From Clostridium zeae (GTDB lineage: Bacteria; Bacillota; Clostridia; Clostridiales; Clostridiaceae), in the NCBI RefSeq assembly GCF_017312485.1, contig NZ_BMBA01000008.1, forward strand, positions 90,318 to 154,317: a stretch of 64,000 bases of DNA, in the 5' to 3' direction. Within the stretch, counting starts at the first letter, position 1. Each line of letters opens with the position of its first letter. Under the pieces are notes generated by a model. That model was not told the origin of the DNA, ran no database searches, and worked only from the letters and a program-made list of their open reading frames with translations. The position numbers and the translations under genes are program-made. Positions 1-9,440 of this stretch are shown here, piece after piece.

Positions 1-38
1 AATATGACTCCGTTTTTAATTTGCTTTAAAAGTTTAAA

Positions 39-593
39 TCAATCTAAAAATTGTTTTTCTACTTTAAGTAAATTCTTGCTTCTATCTTTCAATCTTTTAG
101 CAGGCGCACCTATATATACTCCCCACGGCTGCGTACTTTTATTAATTAGACTCATTGCTCCAAAAGAACAACCTTCTTCTATAACAACTCCCGGAAGAAC
201 TATACAACCAGCCCCTACAAGTGAATGTTTTCTTAATATTACTTTTTCATCCTGTATATTCTTGAACTGCATTGGAATTGTAGGATTAGTTAAATATTCA
301 CCACTATAATCATCTGTAACACTATATATTAAAGATCTAGCAGAAATCCCTACGAAATCTTCAACTTCTATTCCTTCTCTGCCAGCGTAAAGCGCCACAT
401 ATGATGCTATGTGTACATAATTACCTATAGAGATATTACCTGTTAATATAGAAAAATCGTCGATTCTAACATTATCTCCAATTGATATTTTTTCAGGCGA
501 ATATATACTACATTTTCTGCTTATTAAAACATTGTTCCCTATTCTTGAAAAACCTATACCGTTCAACTCTTCTTTACTATAAAAGCTATTCAT
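39..593 (-). CDS. Hexapeptide-repeat acyltransferase (sugar O/N-acetyltransferase)
   Basis: A 184-aa protein with imperfect hexapeptide repeats (I-G-D-N-V, I-G-N-Y-V, V-G-A-G-C-I-V-L-P-G-V-V-I) typical of the left-handed beta-helix fold of the xenobiotic/maltose/galactoside acetyltransferase superfamily, ending in the usual G-A-P-A-K-R segment. Enzymes of this family transfer an acetyl or similar acyl group from acyl-CoA to a sugar. It follows a DegT-type aminotransferase gene with a 32-bp gap, so acylation of the amino sugar made by that enzyme (VioA/VioB or FdtB/FdtC-like logic) is a reasonable inference, but the substrate is not readable. Last gene of the polysaccharide operon inside the window. 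Confidence 0.85.
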   Translation of the reverse strand: MNSFYSKEELNGIGFSRIGNNVLISRKCSIYSPEKISIGDNVRIDDFSILTGNISIGNYVHIASYVALYAGREGIEVEDFVGISARSLIYSVTDDYSGEYLTNPTIPMQFKNIQDEKVILRKHSLVGAGCIVLPGVVIEEGCSFGAMSLINKSTQPWGVYIGAPAKRLKDRSKNLLKVEKQFLD

Positions 594-625
594 TTTAAAC
601 CTCCTTTTTAATACTTTTGCAAATG

Positions 626-1717
626 TTAATTACATTTGTCATTATCAACAACACTATTTACTATCTCTATTATCTTATCTAAAGTCTCCTTATCTATAGA
701 ATCGTAAAACGGTAAACATAATATTCTTTTAGCCAAACTATTAGATTTTTCAACCTTATAAGACTTTTTTATATAATTTAGTGTTTCCAATGATGGATAA
801 AAATATCTTCTAGGATATATTTCTTTAAGATTTAGTTTTTTTCTAACCTCTAATAATTGATTTTCATCCTTAAACTCAACAGGAAAATATGAATAGTTCC
901 ATTGTATATTATCATTTATACGTTGGAATGTAAGATTTTTTGAAAGCCCTTCTCTATAATACTCATATACATTCTTCCTATTAAATTTAATGCTCTCAAT
1001 CTCATCCAATATACAAAGTCCCATTGCTGCTTGGAATTCATTCATCTTTGTGTTTATACCTAATCCATCTATAACATCTGGTCCACTTATCCCGAAATTA
1101 ATTAATAATCTTACCTTATTATACACTTCATCATCATTTATTATTAGCGCGCCGCCTTCTATTGTATGAAATATCTTTGTACTATGAAAACTTAAAGTTG
1201 ATATATCGCCGAAATTTAATAAACTTTTATCTTTGTATCTAACATCAAAAGCATGTGCGGCATCATATATAACCTTAAGATTATTACTTTTCGCAATTTC
1301 ATCAATTTTTTCTACGTCACATGCATTTCCAAAGACATGAACTGGAACTATAGCTGATGTTTTTGTAGTTATTTTTTCTTCAATCTTATTTGAATCCAAA
1401 CAATAGCTATTAGGATCTATATCAACAAAAACTGGTTCAATTCCCTCCCATACAAGAGAACTGGTTGTAGCAACAAAAGTAAATGGAGTCGTTATAGCCT
1501 CTCCACTTAATCCAAGAGCTCTATATGCTATTTGTAGAGCCAAAGTCCCATTTGATACAAGAACAATATGTTTAACCCCCAAATATTCTTCTAATCTGCG
1601 CTCTAATTGTTGAGCGAACACCCCATTATTAGTAAGCCACCCACTATCAAGTATTTGATCGACGTATTTCTTGTATTTTTCCTTATTGGGAATGAAAGTT
1701 TTAGTAACATTAATCAT
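626..1717 (-). CDS. DegT/DnrJ/EryC1/StrS-family sugar aminotransferase
   Basis: A 363-aa PLP-dependent aminotransferase that converts a nucleotide-linked keto-sugar to an amino sugar. The family hallmarks are visible: the N-terminal S-N-G-T-L-A-L cofactor pocket, D152 in YDAAHAF, and the Schiff-base lysine K181 in SFHSTKIFHTIEGG. Length matches the family. It lies 24 bp after the flippase gene and 32 bp before the acyltransferase gene. The downstream acyltransferase suggests the product is N-acylated. Whether the amino group goes to C3 or C4, and on which sugar, cannot be decided from sequence alone. Confidence 0.92.
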   Translation of the reverse strand: MINVTKTFIPNKEKYKKYVDQILDSGWLTNNGVFAQQLERRLEEYLGVKHIVLVSNGTLALQIAYRALGLSGEAITTPFTFVATTSSLVWEGIEPVFVDIDPNSYCLDSNKIEEKITTKTSAIVPVHVFGNACDVEKIDEIAKSNNLKVIYDAAHAFDVRYKDKSLLNFGDISTLSFHSTKIFHTIEGGALIINDDEVYNKVRLLINFGISGPDVIDGLGINTKMNEFQAAMGLCILDEIESIKFNRKNVYEYYREGLSKNLTFQRINDNIQWNYSYFPVEFKDENQLLEVRKKLNLKEIYPRRYFYPSLETLNYIKKSYKVEKSNSLAKRILCLPFYDSIDKETLDKIIEIVNSVVDNDKCN

Positions 1718-1741
1718 ATTATTGCCTCCTCATTAACTAAA

Positions 1742-2983
1742 TTACGTTTGTTTTATGTTATCAACAAATTCTAACTTTCTATAATATAATGAAAACTGTA
1801 TTGTATTTATAAATATACTTATTAGCGTTGAAATAGCAGCCCCAACACACAGAAATTTAGGAATTAAAATTAGATTTGACACTATATTTATTGTTGTTCC
1901 GATAGCATTCGCTGAAAGAACTTTTTTTTGAAGTCCATTTCCAATTAAACAAGTAGAAATGAATGAGTTTATAAATAGCAATGGAAATCCAAGGCAAAAT
2001 ACTTTTATTATTGCGCTGCTCTCTATATATTCACTTCCAAAAGCAACTTTTATAAAGATATCAGATATACTATATATAAATATAGAAACTACAATCCCAA
2101 TCAATGTTATCACTCTTAATATTTTTTTACTCTGAACTTTACTTACTTGATTTTTACTGATTCTTGGCAAGATGACCATTGATATTATTGATGGTATCAT
2201 TAATACTATATCAATTATCTTTTTAGCTGTATTATAATAAGCCGTTTCATTATTACCTGCAAGTTTATTTATCATTATGATATCTATTTGTATACTTAAT
2301 ATAAGTATTATGCCGTTTAAAAAGAATGGAAATGCTTCTCTGATTAGCCTTAAAACATTTTTTAATTTTACCTTAACAAATTTAACATTAAATTTAAATA
2401 TCATTAGACCATAACTTACTAACATTATAAAAAGACTTGTTGCAAAATAAATTATAGCTACTCCATTTATTCCTTTTTTCAGGAATACAATTATAAAGAC
2501 ACTACCTATCAATAATAGAATAGCTCTCAGAATTTCAAAAAAAGCTACATATTTAATTTTCTGTCTTGATTGAAAAAAGCCATCACTTATCGTCCTAAAA
2601 CTATCGAAAATTGTAGTAAAGTAAATCATTATTGATACAAAACTAAATGGATATATTTCTGTAATATTATTCACAATAAAAATACATATAGTTACTGTAG
2701 ATATAAGCACAATTCTATTCATCATGTTTATACTAACAAACATATTTGTTTTTTTTACATGCTTTGATAACTGGACAACAATATATGTATCTGCTCCAAG
2801 ACTAAAAAGAAGAGCTATTATACTTGTCTGAGATAGGTTGTAAGATATTATTCCGTAATCATTGCTTCCAAGATATCTTGCACAAATAGCTGTAAATATA
2901 AACATTAGCCCATATCTAGTAAATCTAGATATGGTCAAATATAAGCTATCTTTTAAAATTAACGCACGTTTTCTTTTTTCCAT
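1742..2983 (-). CDS. Wzx-type polysaccharide flippase
   Basis: A 413-aa polytopic membrane protein with about 12 hydrophobic segments spread over its whole length and a short basic N-terminus (MEKRKRALILKDS), typical of the MOP-superfamily oligosaccharide flippases. Role known for the family: moving undecaprenyl-diphosphate-linked repeat units across the membrane for polymerisation. An AAAGGAA ribosome site precedes the start. The start is 1 bp from the stop of the upstream GT2 gene, so translation is probably coupled. With the Wzy-like gene at 5384-6682 it marks this as a Wzx/Wzy-dependent locus. Confidence 0.88.
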   Translation of the reverse strand: MEKRKRALILKDSLYLTISRFTRYGLMFIFTAICARYLGSNDYGIISYNLSQTSIIALLFSLGADTYIVVQLSKHVKKTNMFVSINMMNRIVLISTVTICIFIVNNITEIYPFSFVSIMIYFTTIFDSFRTISDGFFQSRQKIKYVAFFEILRAILLLIGSVFIIVFLKKGINGVAIIYFATSLFIMLVSYGLMIFKFNVKFVKVKLKNVLRLIREAFPFFLNGIILILSIQIDIIMINKLAGNNETAYYNTAKKIIDIVLMIPSIISMVILPRISKNQVSKVQSKKILRVITLIGIVVSIFIYSISDIFIKVAFGSEYIESSAIIKVFCLGFPLLFINSFISTCLIGNGLQKKVLSANAIGTTINIVSNLILIPKFLCVGAAISTLISIFINTIQFSLYYRKLEFVDNIKQT

Positions 2984-2984
2984 T

Positions 2985-3881
2985 CTATTTATATTTCCTT
3001 TTTATTAAATTAACAATAAACTTAACTTTATTCTTAAAAGCAACGCTATTGAATATATTTCTAAATAATCCTCTAGCAAACAAATTTGTTGCTATTCTTC
3101 TATCAACCTCATATAATGACAAAAAACTATAATAGTAAGCTTTTCTCTTGTTTATTCTTTCATTAAATTTATGGTCTGTGTAAGAATTAAAATCATCTAA
3201 TATTGATATTAAGTCCTTATACCACCATACTTTATCGGAAGTTCTAGATAAACTTCCATTATGAATTCTATAAACTGCTGTTATTTCATCAAGCAAGCCA
3301 ATTCTTCCATCTGCAGCTCTTAGTAAATGCATAGGATAATCCAGTATTTTATGTCTCCATAGCCACTCAGGATAACGCTTAATATCAGTATTTCTAAATA
3401 AACATGTTAGATGGAATATGAAATTTCCTTTCAATAAATCCTTAACATCATAATAATCTTTTTTTTCTTTTATAACTTGTTCATCATAGCGCCCATCTTC
3501 TTCATAGAAAAACTTAGTTTTAGTAAAGCACATGGTATATTCTCTATTACGCTCCAAAAAATCTAACTGTTTTTGTAGCTTATATTCATCTATCCAATAA
3601 TCATCTCCCTCTAATATTGCAACATAATTTCCTGTGCACATCTCCAAGGTAGACTTGAAATTATTATTTGGTCCTACATTCTTTTCATGAAAATTCAATT
3701 TTATTGTATCACTATACCTATTATAGAATTCCATAATTATAGACCTAGTATTATCCAAGGATACATCATCACCTATAACAAGTTCTAATTCAAAATCCCC
3801 CTTCTGCGCAATCACACTTTCTATGGCTTTCCTTATATACCTTTCATGATTATATGTTATCATATGGACACTAATCTTCAT
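2985..3881 (-). CDS. Family 2 glycosyltransferase
   Basis: A 298-aa GT-A fold glycosyltransferase. The N-terminus ISVHMITYNHERYIRKAIES is the standard GT2 nucleotide-binding start. D38-D39 lies in the IGDD motif and the metal-binding EGDDYW motif is at residues 91-96. No membrane segment is seen, so it probably acts at the inner face of the membrane on the lipid-linked repeat unit. Donor and acceptor are unknown. It is nearly contiguous with the flippase gene. A 134-bp gap separates it from the upstream GT4 gene, and a 20-codon ATG-started reading frame in that gap may be a relic. Confidence 0.9.
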   Translation of the reverse strand: MKISVHMITYNHERYIRKAIESVIAQKGDFELELVIGDDVSLDNTRSIIMEFYNRYSDTIKLNFHEKNVGPNNNFKSTLEMCTGNYVAILEGDDYWIDEYKLQKQLDFLERNREYTMCFTKTKFFYEEDGRYDEQVIKEKKDYYDVKDLLKGNFIFHLTCLFRNTDIKRYPEWLWRHKILDYPMHLLRAADGRIGLLDEITAVYRIHNGSLSRTSDKVWWYKDLISILDDFNSYTDHKFNERINKRKAYYYSFLSLYEVDRRIATNLFARGLFRNIFNSVAFKNKVKFIVNLIKRKYK

Positions 3882-4015
3882 AAAAAACTCCTATTAAATA
3901 TATTCTGTAAATTATTTAATACTTCCTAATAACCTATTTGCTCCCAAAATAACTGAATTAACTAGAATTTTCATATTACATAAACAAATATCGATACTAA
4001 TAATATTTTATCTCT

Positions 4016-5197
4016 CTATTTATTTACTATAGTAGTCATAACACGTTCCCATTCCTGTAATATATTGTCCACTAAAAAGTCACAAGATCTTTCTATAGAG
4101 CGACCAGAATAATGCAGTTTCAAACTATCATCTTCAATTATCTTAGCTATACTATTAGATAAATTCTCAACATCGCCAGACCTAACCAAAATACCATATT
4201 GATTATCTCCCAATAGTTCTTTTGCTGACGGTATATCAAATGATATAAGTGGCAATCCAACCTTCATAGCTTCCACCGGAGTTAAAGGGAACCCTTCCCA
4301 TCTAGAAGAACATACATACGCACATGAACTTAAATAGTAACTCGTTACATCATTGGTAAAGCCAGTTATTTCTACTTTACCGCATAAATTCAAGCTAATA
4401 ATCAGTTTATTTAGTTCATTTCGTTCCTCTCCATCTCCTACTATTATGAGCCTCACATCATCAAACCTACCAGCAATACTACTAAAAGCCTTTATTAGTA
4501 AATCAAATCCTTTACTTTTATCTAATCTTCCAACAGAAATTATTGTTCTTGTATTTAATTTTGCTACTTCACTAGATTCAATTGTAACTGGATTATAAAT
4601 TTGAAATGTGTTTTTACTTAAATACTTATTATATAATTCTAAATCTTGTTTAGTTAAAACTATATTTCCATCTAAATTATTTAGAGTATATTTAAATAAC
4701 TCTTTTTTATTATAAGCATACCTTCCTCTTACTGTAAAATAAGCTTCAAACATATTATGTTGCCAGCCAACTGTTTTAGATTTTAAATAAGGCGCAATTA
4801 TACCTAAAAAAATAGTAAAATATGCATGACATCCAATTACGATATCATATTCTTGCTTATTTATAAATTCAATAAATTCTTCCTGTATATCCTTAGGATA
4901 TAAAACTTCACTATTAAATCTTATCATTGAATCTTTATCAAATATATTAATATAGCTACTAATTGTTTCAATAATTTTTCTTCTAACCTTTTTTACAAAA
5001 GAATAATTCATTCTCTTGTATATAACTTCAACTTTTTCGTTATTTAAATTATAGAACCCATAATTTTTAGTTATATCAGTTCTAGTACAAATTATATTCA
5101 CTTCATGGCTTTTTGATAATTCATTTGCCAATGTCGTTACTACCCTAGCAACTCCACCATGCATAAATACTGAATCTGTTAAAAAGCAAATTTTCAT
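4016..5197 (-). CDS. Family 4 glycosyltransferase
   Basis: A GT-B fold retaining glycosyltransferase of about 393 aa. The N-terminus MKICFLTDSVFMHGGVARV contains the acceptor-side GG loop, and the C-terminal half has V-G-R-L-D-K-S-K-G-F and the E-G-F-P-L-T-P-V-E form of the EX7E motif. I place the start at 5197 because AAGGTG sits 8 nt upstream of that ATG; longer in-frame starts at 5203 and 5206 overlap this ribosome site. It acts in the cytoplasm on the growing repeat unit; sugar specificity is unknown. Confidence 0.9.
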   Translation of the reverse strand: MKICFLTDSVFMHGGVARVVTTLANELSKSHEVNIICTRTDITKNYGFYNLNNEKVEVIYKRMNYSFVKKVRRKIIETISSYINIFDKDSMIRFNSEVLYPKDIQEEFIEFINKQEYDIVIGCHAYFTIFLGIIAPYLKSKTVGWQHNMFEAYFTVRGRYAYNKKELFKYTLNNLDGNIVLTKQDLELYNKYLSKNTFQIYNPVTIESSEVAKLNTRTIISVGRLDKSKGFDLLIKAFSSIAGRFDDVRLIIVGDGEERNELNKLIISLNLCGKVEITGFTNDVTSYYLSSCAYVCSSRWEGFPLTPVEAMKVGLPLISFDIPSAKELLGDNQYGILVRSGDVENLSNSIAKIIEDDSLKLHYSGRSIERSCDFLVDNILQEWERVMTTIVNK

Positions 5198-5383
5198 TAA
5201 CATCACACCTTAATAAATAATTATAATAAACTTAACAAGTACATTAAATTAAGTTATATTTCAACTTCTTATATTTAACTAAAGAAATTCAATCAATATC
5301 TTAGATTGAATATATTAATTTACCCATATATACTATTTAAGCATCTACATGATATTTGATTCTATATTTATAATCACCAGAAT

Positions 5384-6682
5384 TTATGTAACAATGTGCT
5401 GTGATTCAGATGCTATAATTCCGCAAACTATCCAATTTATAGGATTTGTAAAATACCCTCCACCAATTTGATAATAAATTATAAACATTAATAAAGGTAA
5501 TTTAAGTAATATATTTTGTTTATTAATTCCTCTTAAAGTTAATACGTAGAAAGTAATTAAATATATTATTGCAAATACTCCTCCTTCTGTTATAAAATAC
5601 ATAAATGAATTTGCTATTACATCTTTAATCCCATAACTAGAATATATATACTGGAACATATCAGTATTTGAGTTCCCAAAACCTACTCCTATTAAATGAG
5701 AATTAACCAATGCATTTTTCATCGTAAGATATCCAATCTGTACTCTGTAGTTTACAGAGCCGTCATTACCTTGTATAACATCATTAATCCTACCCATAAT
5801 AGTCTCACTTCTCAATATAATGGTTAATCCAATGCCAATAATTAAAGCGGATGCAACATAATATTTCACAAAATTTTTAGGATTCACTTTTTGATGAAAA
5901 TTAACAACTAACATTAAAAAAATACTTCCAACTAATCCAACCAAACCATTCAATCCAGAAGATAAAGAAAGCTCATAACCTAAAATTAATATTAAAAACA
6001 AGTTTATTTTCTTATTTTTTTCGGCTAAGAAATAATATGATAGAAATATAAGTATAATACTTATATAAAATGCAAGTTCTGAAGGTTCCGTATAGAACAA
6101 TCTCAATCTTGTTTGTGAATACATATTAACCAAATCATTTAATCTCCAAAACAATTCAGTTTTATATGTCAATGAAATAGGTAATAAAACTGTAAATAAT
6201 AAAGAGGTATACATAATAATAGCTTTTATTTTTAAGTTGCCAAAGTTTTCTTTTACATATAGGAATCCTATAATACATAGATATATTTTTGAAACATTCA
6301 CCAATAATCTAACGATATCAACGTTTTGTGTTGCAATTTGTATTATTGCCCACATAACTATTGGTGCAAAGTATTTAACACTCGTTTTTATAAAATTACG
6401 ATCTTTAAAAATTGCTTGAATAACTTTAAATGCAGATAATATATAAATAAGATCTAAATTTGCTGAAATAACTTGTTTAAAAATATAAAATATTGAAAAT
6501 ATGCTCTCTTTTATATTAATGACCAAATCCTTTTTTATAAAACATAAATAATAAGTAATTAACATTAACGCTAAAGGAATAAGCAATGCAGCATAAACCC
6601 CTACTATATTAAAACAAAATAATATAATTGGAAAAACTCCAAATAACATAAATAATAAAAATACTGAAAAATACTGTTTCAT
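5384..6682 (-). CDS. Wzy-like polysaccharide polymerase
   Basis: A 432-aa membrane protein with about 11 hydrophobic segments and one larger hydrophilic loop around residues 300-350 (RSETIMGRINDVIQGNDGSV followed by VNYRVQIG), as in O-antigen polymerase and ligase proteins. Such enzymes join lipid-linked repeat units on the outer face of the membrane. Wzy proteins are very divergent, so the call rests on topology and on the company of a flippase, glycosyltransferases and a sugar-phosphate transferase. It is flanked by a 177-bp gap downstream and a 561-bp gap upstream, unusually loose spacing for this operon. Confidence 0.78.
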   Translation of the reverse strand: MKQYFSVFLLFMLFGVFPIILFCFNIVGVYAALLIPLALMLITYYLCFIKKDLVINIKESIFSIFYIFKQVISANLDLIYILSAFKVIQAIFKDRNFIKTSVKYFAPIVMWAIIQIATQNVDIVRLLVNVSKIYLCIIGFLYVKENFGNLKIKAIIMYTSLLFTVLLPISLTYKTELFWRLNDLVNMYSQTRLRLFYTEPSELAFYISIILIFLSYYFLAEKNKKINLFLILILGYELSLSSGLNGLVGLVGSIFLMLVVNFHQKVNPKNFVKYYVASALIIGIGLTIILRSETIMGRINDVIQGNDGSVNYRVQIGYLTMKNALVNSHLIGVGFGNSNTDMFQYIYSSYGIKDVIANSFMYFITEGGVFAIIYLITFYVLTLRGINKQNILLKLPLLMFIIYYQIGGGYFTNPINWIVCGIIASESQHIVT

Positions 6683-7081
6683 TATTATCCACCTATACTT
6701 TACTGATTTTAATTATACATCATACGGTTAAATTTATTAAGTTCCTAATTAAATATCAATATAAATAGTGTTATATATACCATTTATAAATTCACCTAAT
6801 TTTTATTATATATAACTCTAACCTAATTAGACTTCTTTTCGTATACTTTTAATTTTATTATAACTTTTAACAACAACTTCTACTGACGATTTTAATCAAA
6901 GTAACTACTACTTAATTACGAAACTCTTTATAATTTATAAATTTATATTCGAAATCTCCATATAGTATCATTTATCATTACTTCTCAGTATGTAATTTAA
7001 AAAATATTAAAACTATACTAATTCTGCATTTATTAAAATGTTTATATTGTTTTTCAACACTCTTTAAATATAATAATTGCC
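6683..7081. other. AT-rich intergenic stretch within the polysaccharide operon
   Basis: About 400 bp of very AT-rich sequence between the polymerase gene and the small reading frame at 7082-7207. I see no strong hairpin followed by a T-run, no convincing promoter and no coding pattern on either strand. It may be what remains of a gene lost from the variable part of the locus. Confidence 0.4.
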
Positions 7082-7207
7082 TCATTTAAAATAGTAATAA
7101 TAAGCATATCTTCGTTTTCTTCTGCCAAAGAGCATCACAATATCACTTAAACATATAACAACTTTTCTTATTATATTAATATCTTGCGGTATTGTTTTTT
7201 CCATCAT
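7082..7207 (-). CDS. Possible small ORF, 41 aa, basic C-terminus
   Basis: ATG-ATG start with GGGTG 5 nt upstream of the second ATG, beginning 36 bp after the heparinase-like gene and read in the same direction. The predicted peptide starts MMEKTIPQDINI, has a short hydrophobic stretch (VVICLSDIVMLF) and ends in an RRKRR patch followed by aromatic residues. I do not recognise it. It could be a real short membrane-associated peptide or the 5' stub of a lost gene. Confidence 0.25.
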   Translation of the reverse strand: MMEKTIPQDINIIRKVVICLSDIVMLFGRRKRRYAYYYYFK

Positions 7208-7243
7208 TACACCCAAACCTATATATCTTCAAATAAGATTCTT

Positions 7244-9265
7244 CTAATTCATTAACTTCCCATATCCATTTGAAAAACTACTATCATTAAAGTTCTGAAA
7301 AAATTCTACGTTCGCAAAATCTCTAATTATTAATTTATCATCTTCTATGATTAATTGTCTGAAAAATGTCTTATTTCTATATCCGCACACTGCTGACACC
7401 GTAGTATTACTTACTTCTATAAACCTACAACTGGTTTCACACCTAGTGCCAAACATATGAAAAAATATATTTTGCTCTTGCTCATCATATAAAGGTATCG
7501 GTATATTATGCTTAATAGACGATCTAAACTCATTCCTATTAGATTCACTTGATGTATATAAATAAGCTCCTGAATCATATAATATATCTTGACCTTCATA
7601 TACAAACTCTATATTCAATTTATCATTATGAGAATGAGCCCCTAATCCTTCATATCCTACCGGCCCTGCAAATAAATATATCTTCCAATTTACTGATGAT
7701 ACAATTGCTAATCCGAAATCTTTATAATATTTTACTTCTCGATCGTCTTTACTTCCTAATTGAACATCAAAGACTCTCTCTTTTTTATATTCTAATTGCT
7801 TAATTATATCATCGTCTTCGTAAAAGCTATCTAAATAATTTTTAGTATATTTGGTTGGATTATTATGATTATATATAGATTTAACAAAAAAATATTCAAC
7901 AGGAAACTCATTATATCTTATGTCAAAAAAAGCTGATGCTAAAGCACTAGTAGATTTATTATTTAACATATTTTCATCAAAAAATAATCTTAAGCTATAT
8001 TCATAGTTTTCTAAGCTTTTATATCTATTCTTATATTTATTTTCATCTAAGAATTCACCTGTAGTCGTCAGTTTTATAAATCTTCCACTATCATTATCAC
8101 CAATTTGTATAATTTTATCATTATCTTTAAGCATATCAATATTAAACTGTAACGCCTTATAAAGTTTGTCTAACAAATAATTTTTATCAATATTTTTAAA
8201 ATCTTTTTCAATTTTAGGATTTAGCTCTAATAATCTTAGTATATACAATATAGTTACTGTCATAATTTCAAACGATAAATTATGGTATGCAGTTGAAGCT
8301 TCAAAGTTAGAACCATCAGAATTAAATTGAATATCGATTTGATTAATAAATTCTTTTATACCTAACTCTAAATATTTATTTAAAGCATATTCGTTAGATA
8401 TGTATATTCCTCCTATAATTAGAGCAGCCAAATTTGCAAGATAATGGTTTCCAGGCACCCCCTTATTCTCCAGATTGTTATAAACAAAATCTAAGTGATT
8501 TACAACCTCTTGTGCTAATATCTCTTTAAAATTACTTTCTATAACATTACTTGAATCTAGTTGAGTAAAAATATCGTAAGCTATAAGTATGTTAACTATT
8601 CTTATTCCTACATCCATAGGACATACCCAGTTAACACCAAATGGTTTGGGATTAGTTGAAAAAAAATCTAAGGTTTGATTTTTAAATTCTTCTATTAAAT
8701 CTTTACTAAGACTTCCATCTATCAATGAAAATATAGACATTTGAACTAAATGATGCATCCTAGAAAGCTCCCAAGGGAACTTTATTTCAGAACCAAAAGG
8801 CTTTCCAGGCTTAATCAGGTTTTTATGCAATTTTGTATTATATGTATAGCCTGATTTATAGTCTCTAGCCCAATTAATCATCTCGTATGACTTCTGAATT
8901 TTACTAGCCAACAACTTACTTTTTTTTCTCTTCTTAAAAATTATAGTACGTCTAATAATCTGATCTCTTTCCAAATTATTAAATTTATTTCTATATAAAA
9001 TTCCATTTGATCCGAATGAATCAAACTTGTAAGATGCCTTTACCCATCCACTTCCAAGAAGATCAAACTCATGATTCATATATCTTTTCACTACATATTC
9101 TAATTCGCTACTTGATATGTTCTCGTCGGTGAATTTGCTAAGCATTTGCAAATTTATTATATTATTAATATTTGTATTATTATTTTGTATATTTTCTGTG
9201 TAGATATAATCTTTAATTATATCGTAGAGTTTGTGTAATTTATTTTTTATATTATCAAGCCTCAT
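7244..9265 (-). CDS. Heparinase II/III family protein (polysaccharide lyase-like)
   Basis: A 673-aa protein with the two-part architecture of heparinase II/III and alginate-lyase families. The N-terminal half is alpha-helical and toroid-like (GVPGNHYLANLAAL near residue 270). The C-terminal beta domain carries GAHSHNDKLNIEF and YDSGAYLY. Known members cleave uronic-acid-containing polysaccharides by beta-elimination. No signal peptide or membrane helix is visible at the N-terminus (MRLDNIKNKLHKL), so it looks cytoplasmic as annotated. Genes of this kind recur inside capsule and O-antigen loci. The neighbouring WecB/WecC pair would supply a uronic acid in the polymer, which fits, but activity is not shown. 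It is strikingly rich in Asn, Ile and Lys. Confidence 0.82.
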   Translation of the reverse strand: MRLDNIKNKLHKLYDIIKDYIYTENIQNNNTNINNIINLQMLSKFTDENISSSELEYVVKRYMNHEFDLLGSGWVKASYKFDSFGSNGILYRNKFNNLERDQIIRRTIIFKKRKKSKLLASKIQKSYEMINWARDYKSGYTYNTKLHKNLIKPGKPFGSEIKFPWELSRMHHLVQMSIFSLIDGSLSKDLIEEFKNQTLDFFSTNPKPFGVNWVCPMDVGIRIVNILIAYDIFTQLDSSNVIESNFKEILAQEVVNHLDFVYNNLENKGVPGNHYLANLAALIIGGIYISNEYALNKYLELGIKEFINQIDIQFNSDGSNFEASTAYHNLSFEIMTVTILYILRLLELNPKIEKDFKNIDKNYLLDKLYKALQFNIDMLKDNDKIIQIGDNDSGRFIKLTTTGEFLDENKYKNRYKSLENYEYSLRLFFDENMLNNKSTSALASAFFDIRYNEFPVEYFFVKSIYNHNNPTKYTKNYLDSFYEDDDIIKQLEYKKERVFDVQLGSKDDREVKYYKDFGLAIVSSVNWKIYLFAGPVGYEGLGAHSHNDKLNIEFVYEGQDILYDSGAYLYTSSESNRNEFRSSIKHNIPIPLYDEQEQNIFFHMFGTRCETSCRFIEVSNTTVSAVCGYRNKTFFRQLIIEDDKLIIRDFANVEFFQNFNDSSFSNGYGKLMN

Positions 9266-9440
9266 TTAATATCCCTTCTGAAGTTTTCACTCAATGTTAT
9301 ATAATATTCATCCGTTTAAATGTTCAATGTTATTCATATTAAGCATACTTGCAAAATTCAAATATCATCCGTATTAATTCTCTATTCATTAAAATCTAAT
9401 ACTTTATTACATAAATAAGTTTTGTTACTTCATTTAGTAA

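Noticed and set aside
3912-3974. 20-codon frame starting MKILVNSVILG between GT4 and GT2 genes
   Set aside because: Too short to support and no ribosome site; it could be a gene stub, so it is mentioned only as a relic.
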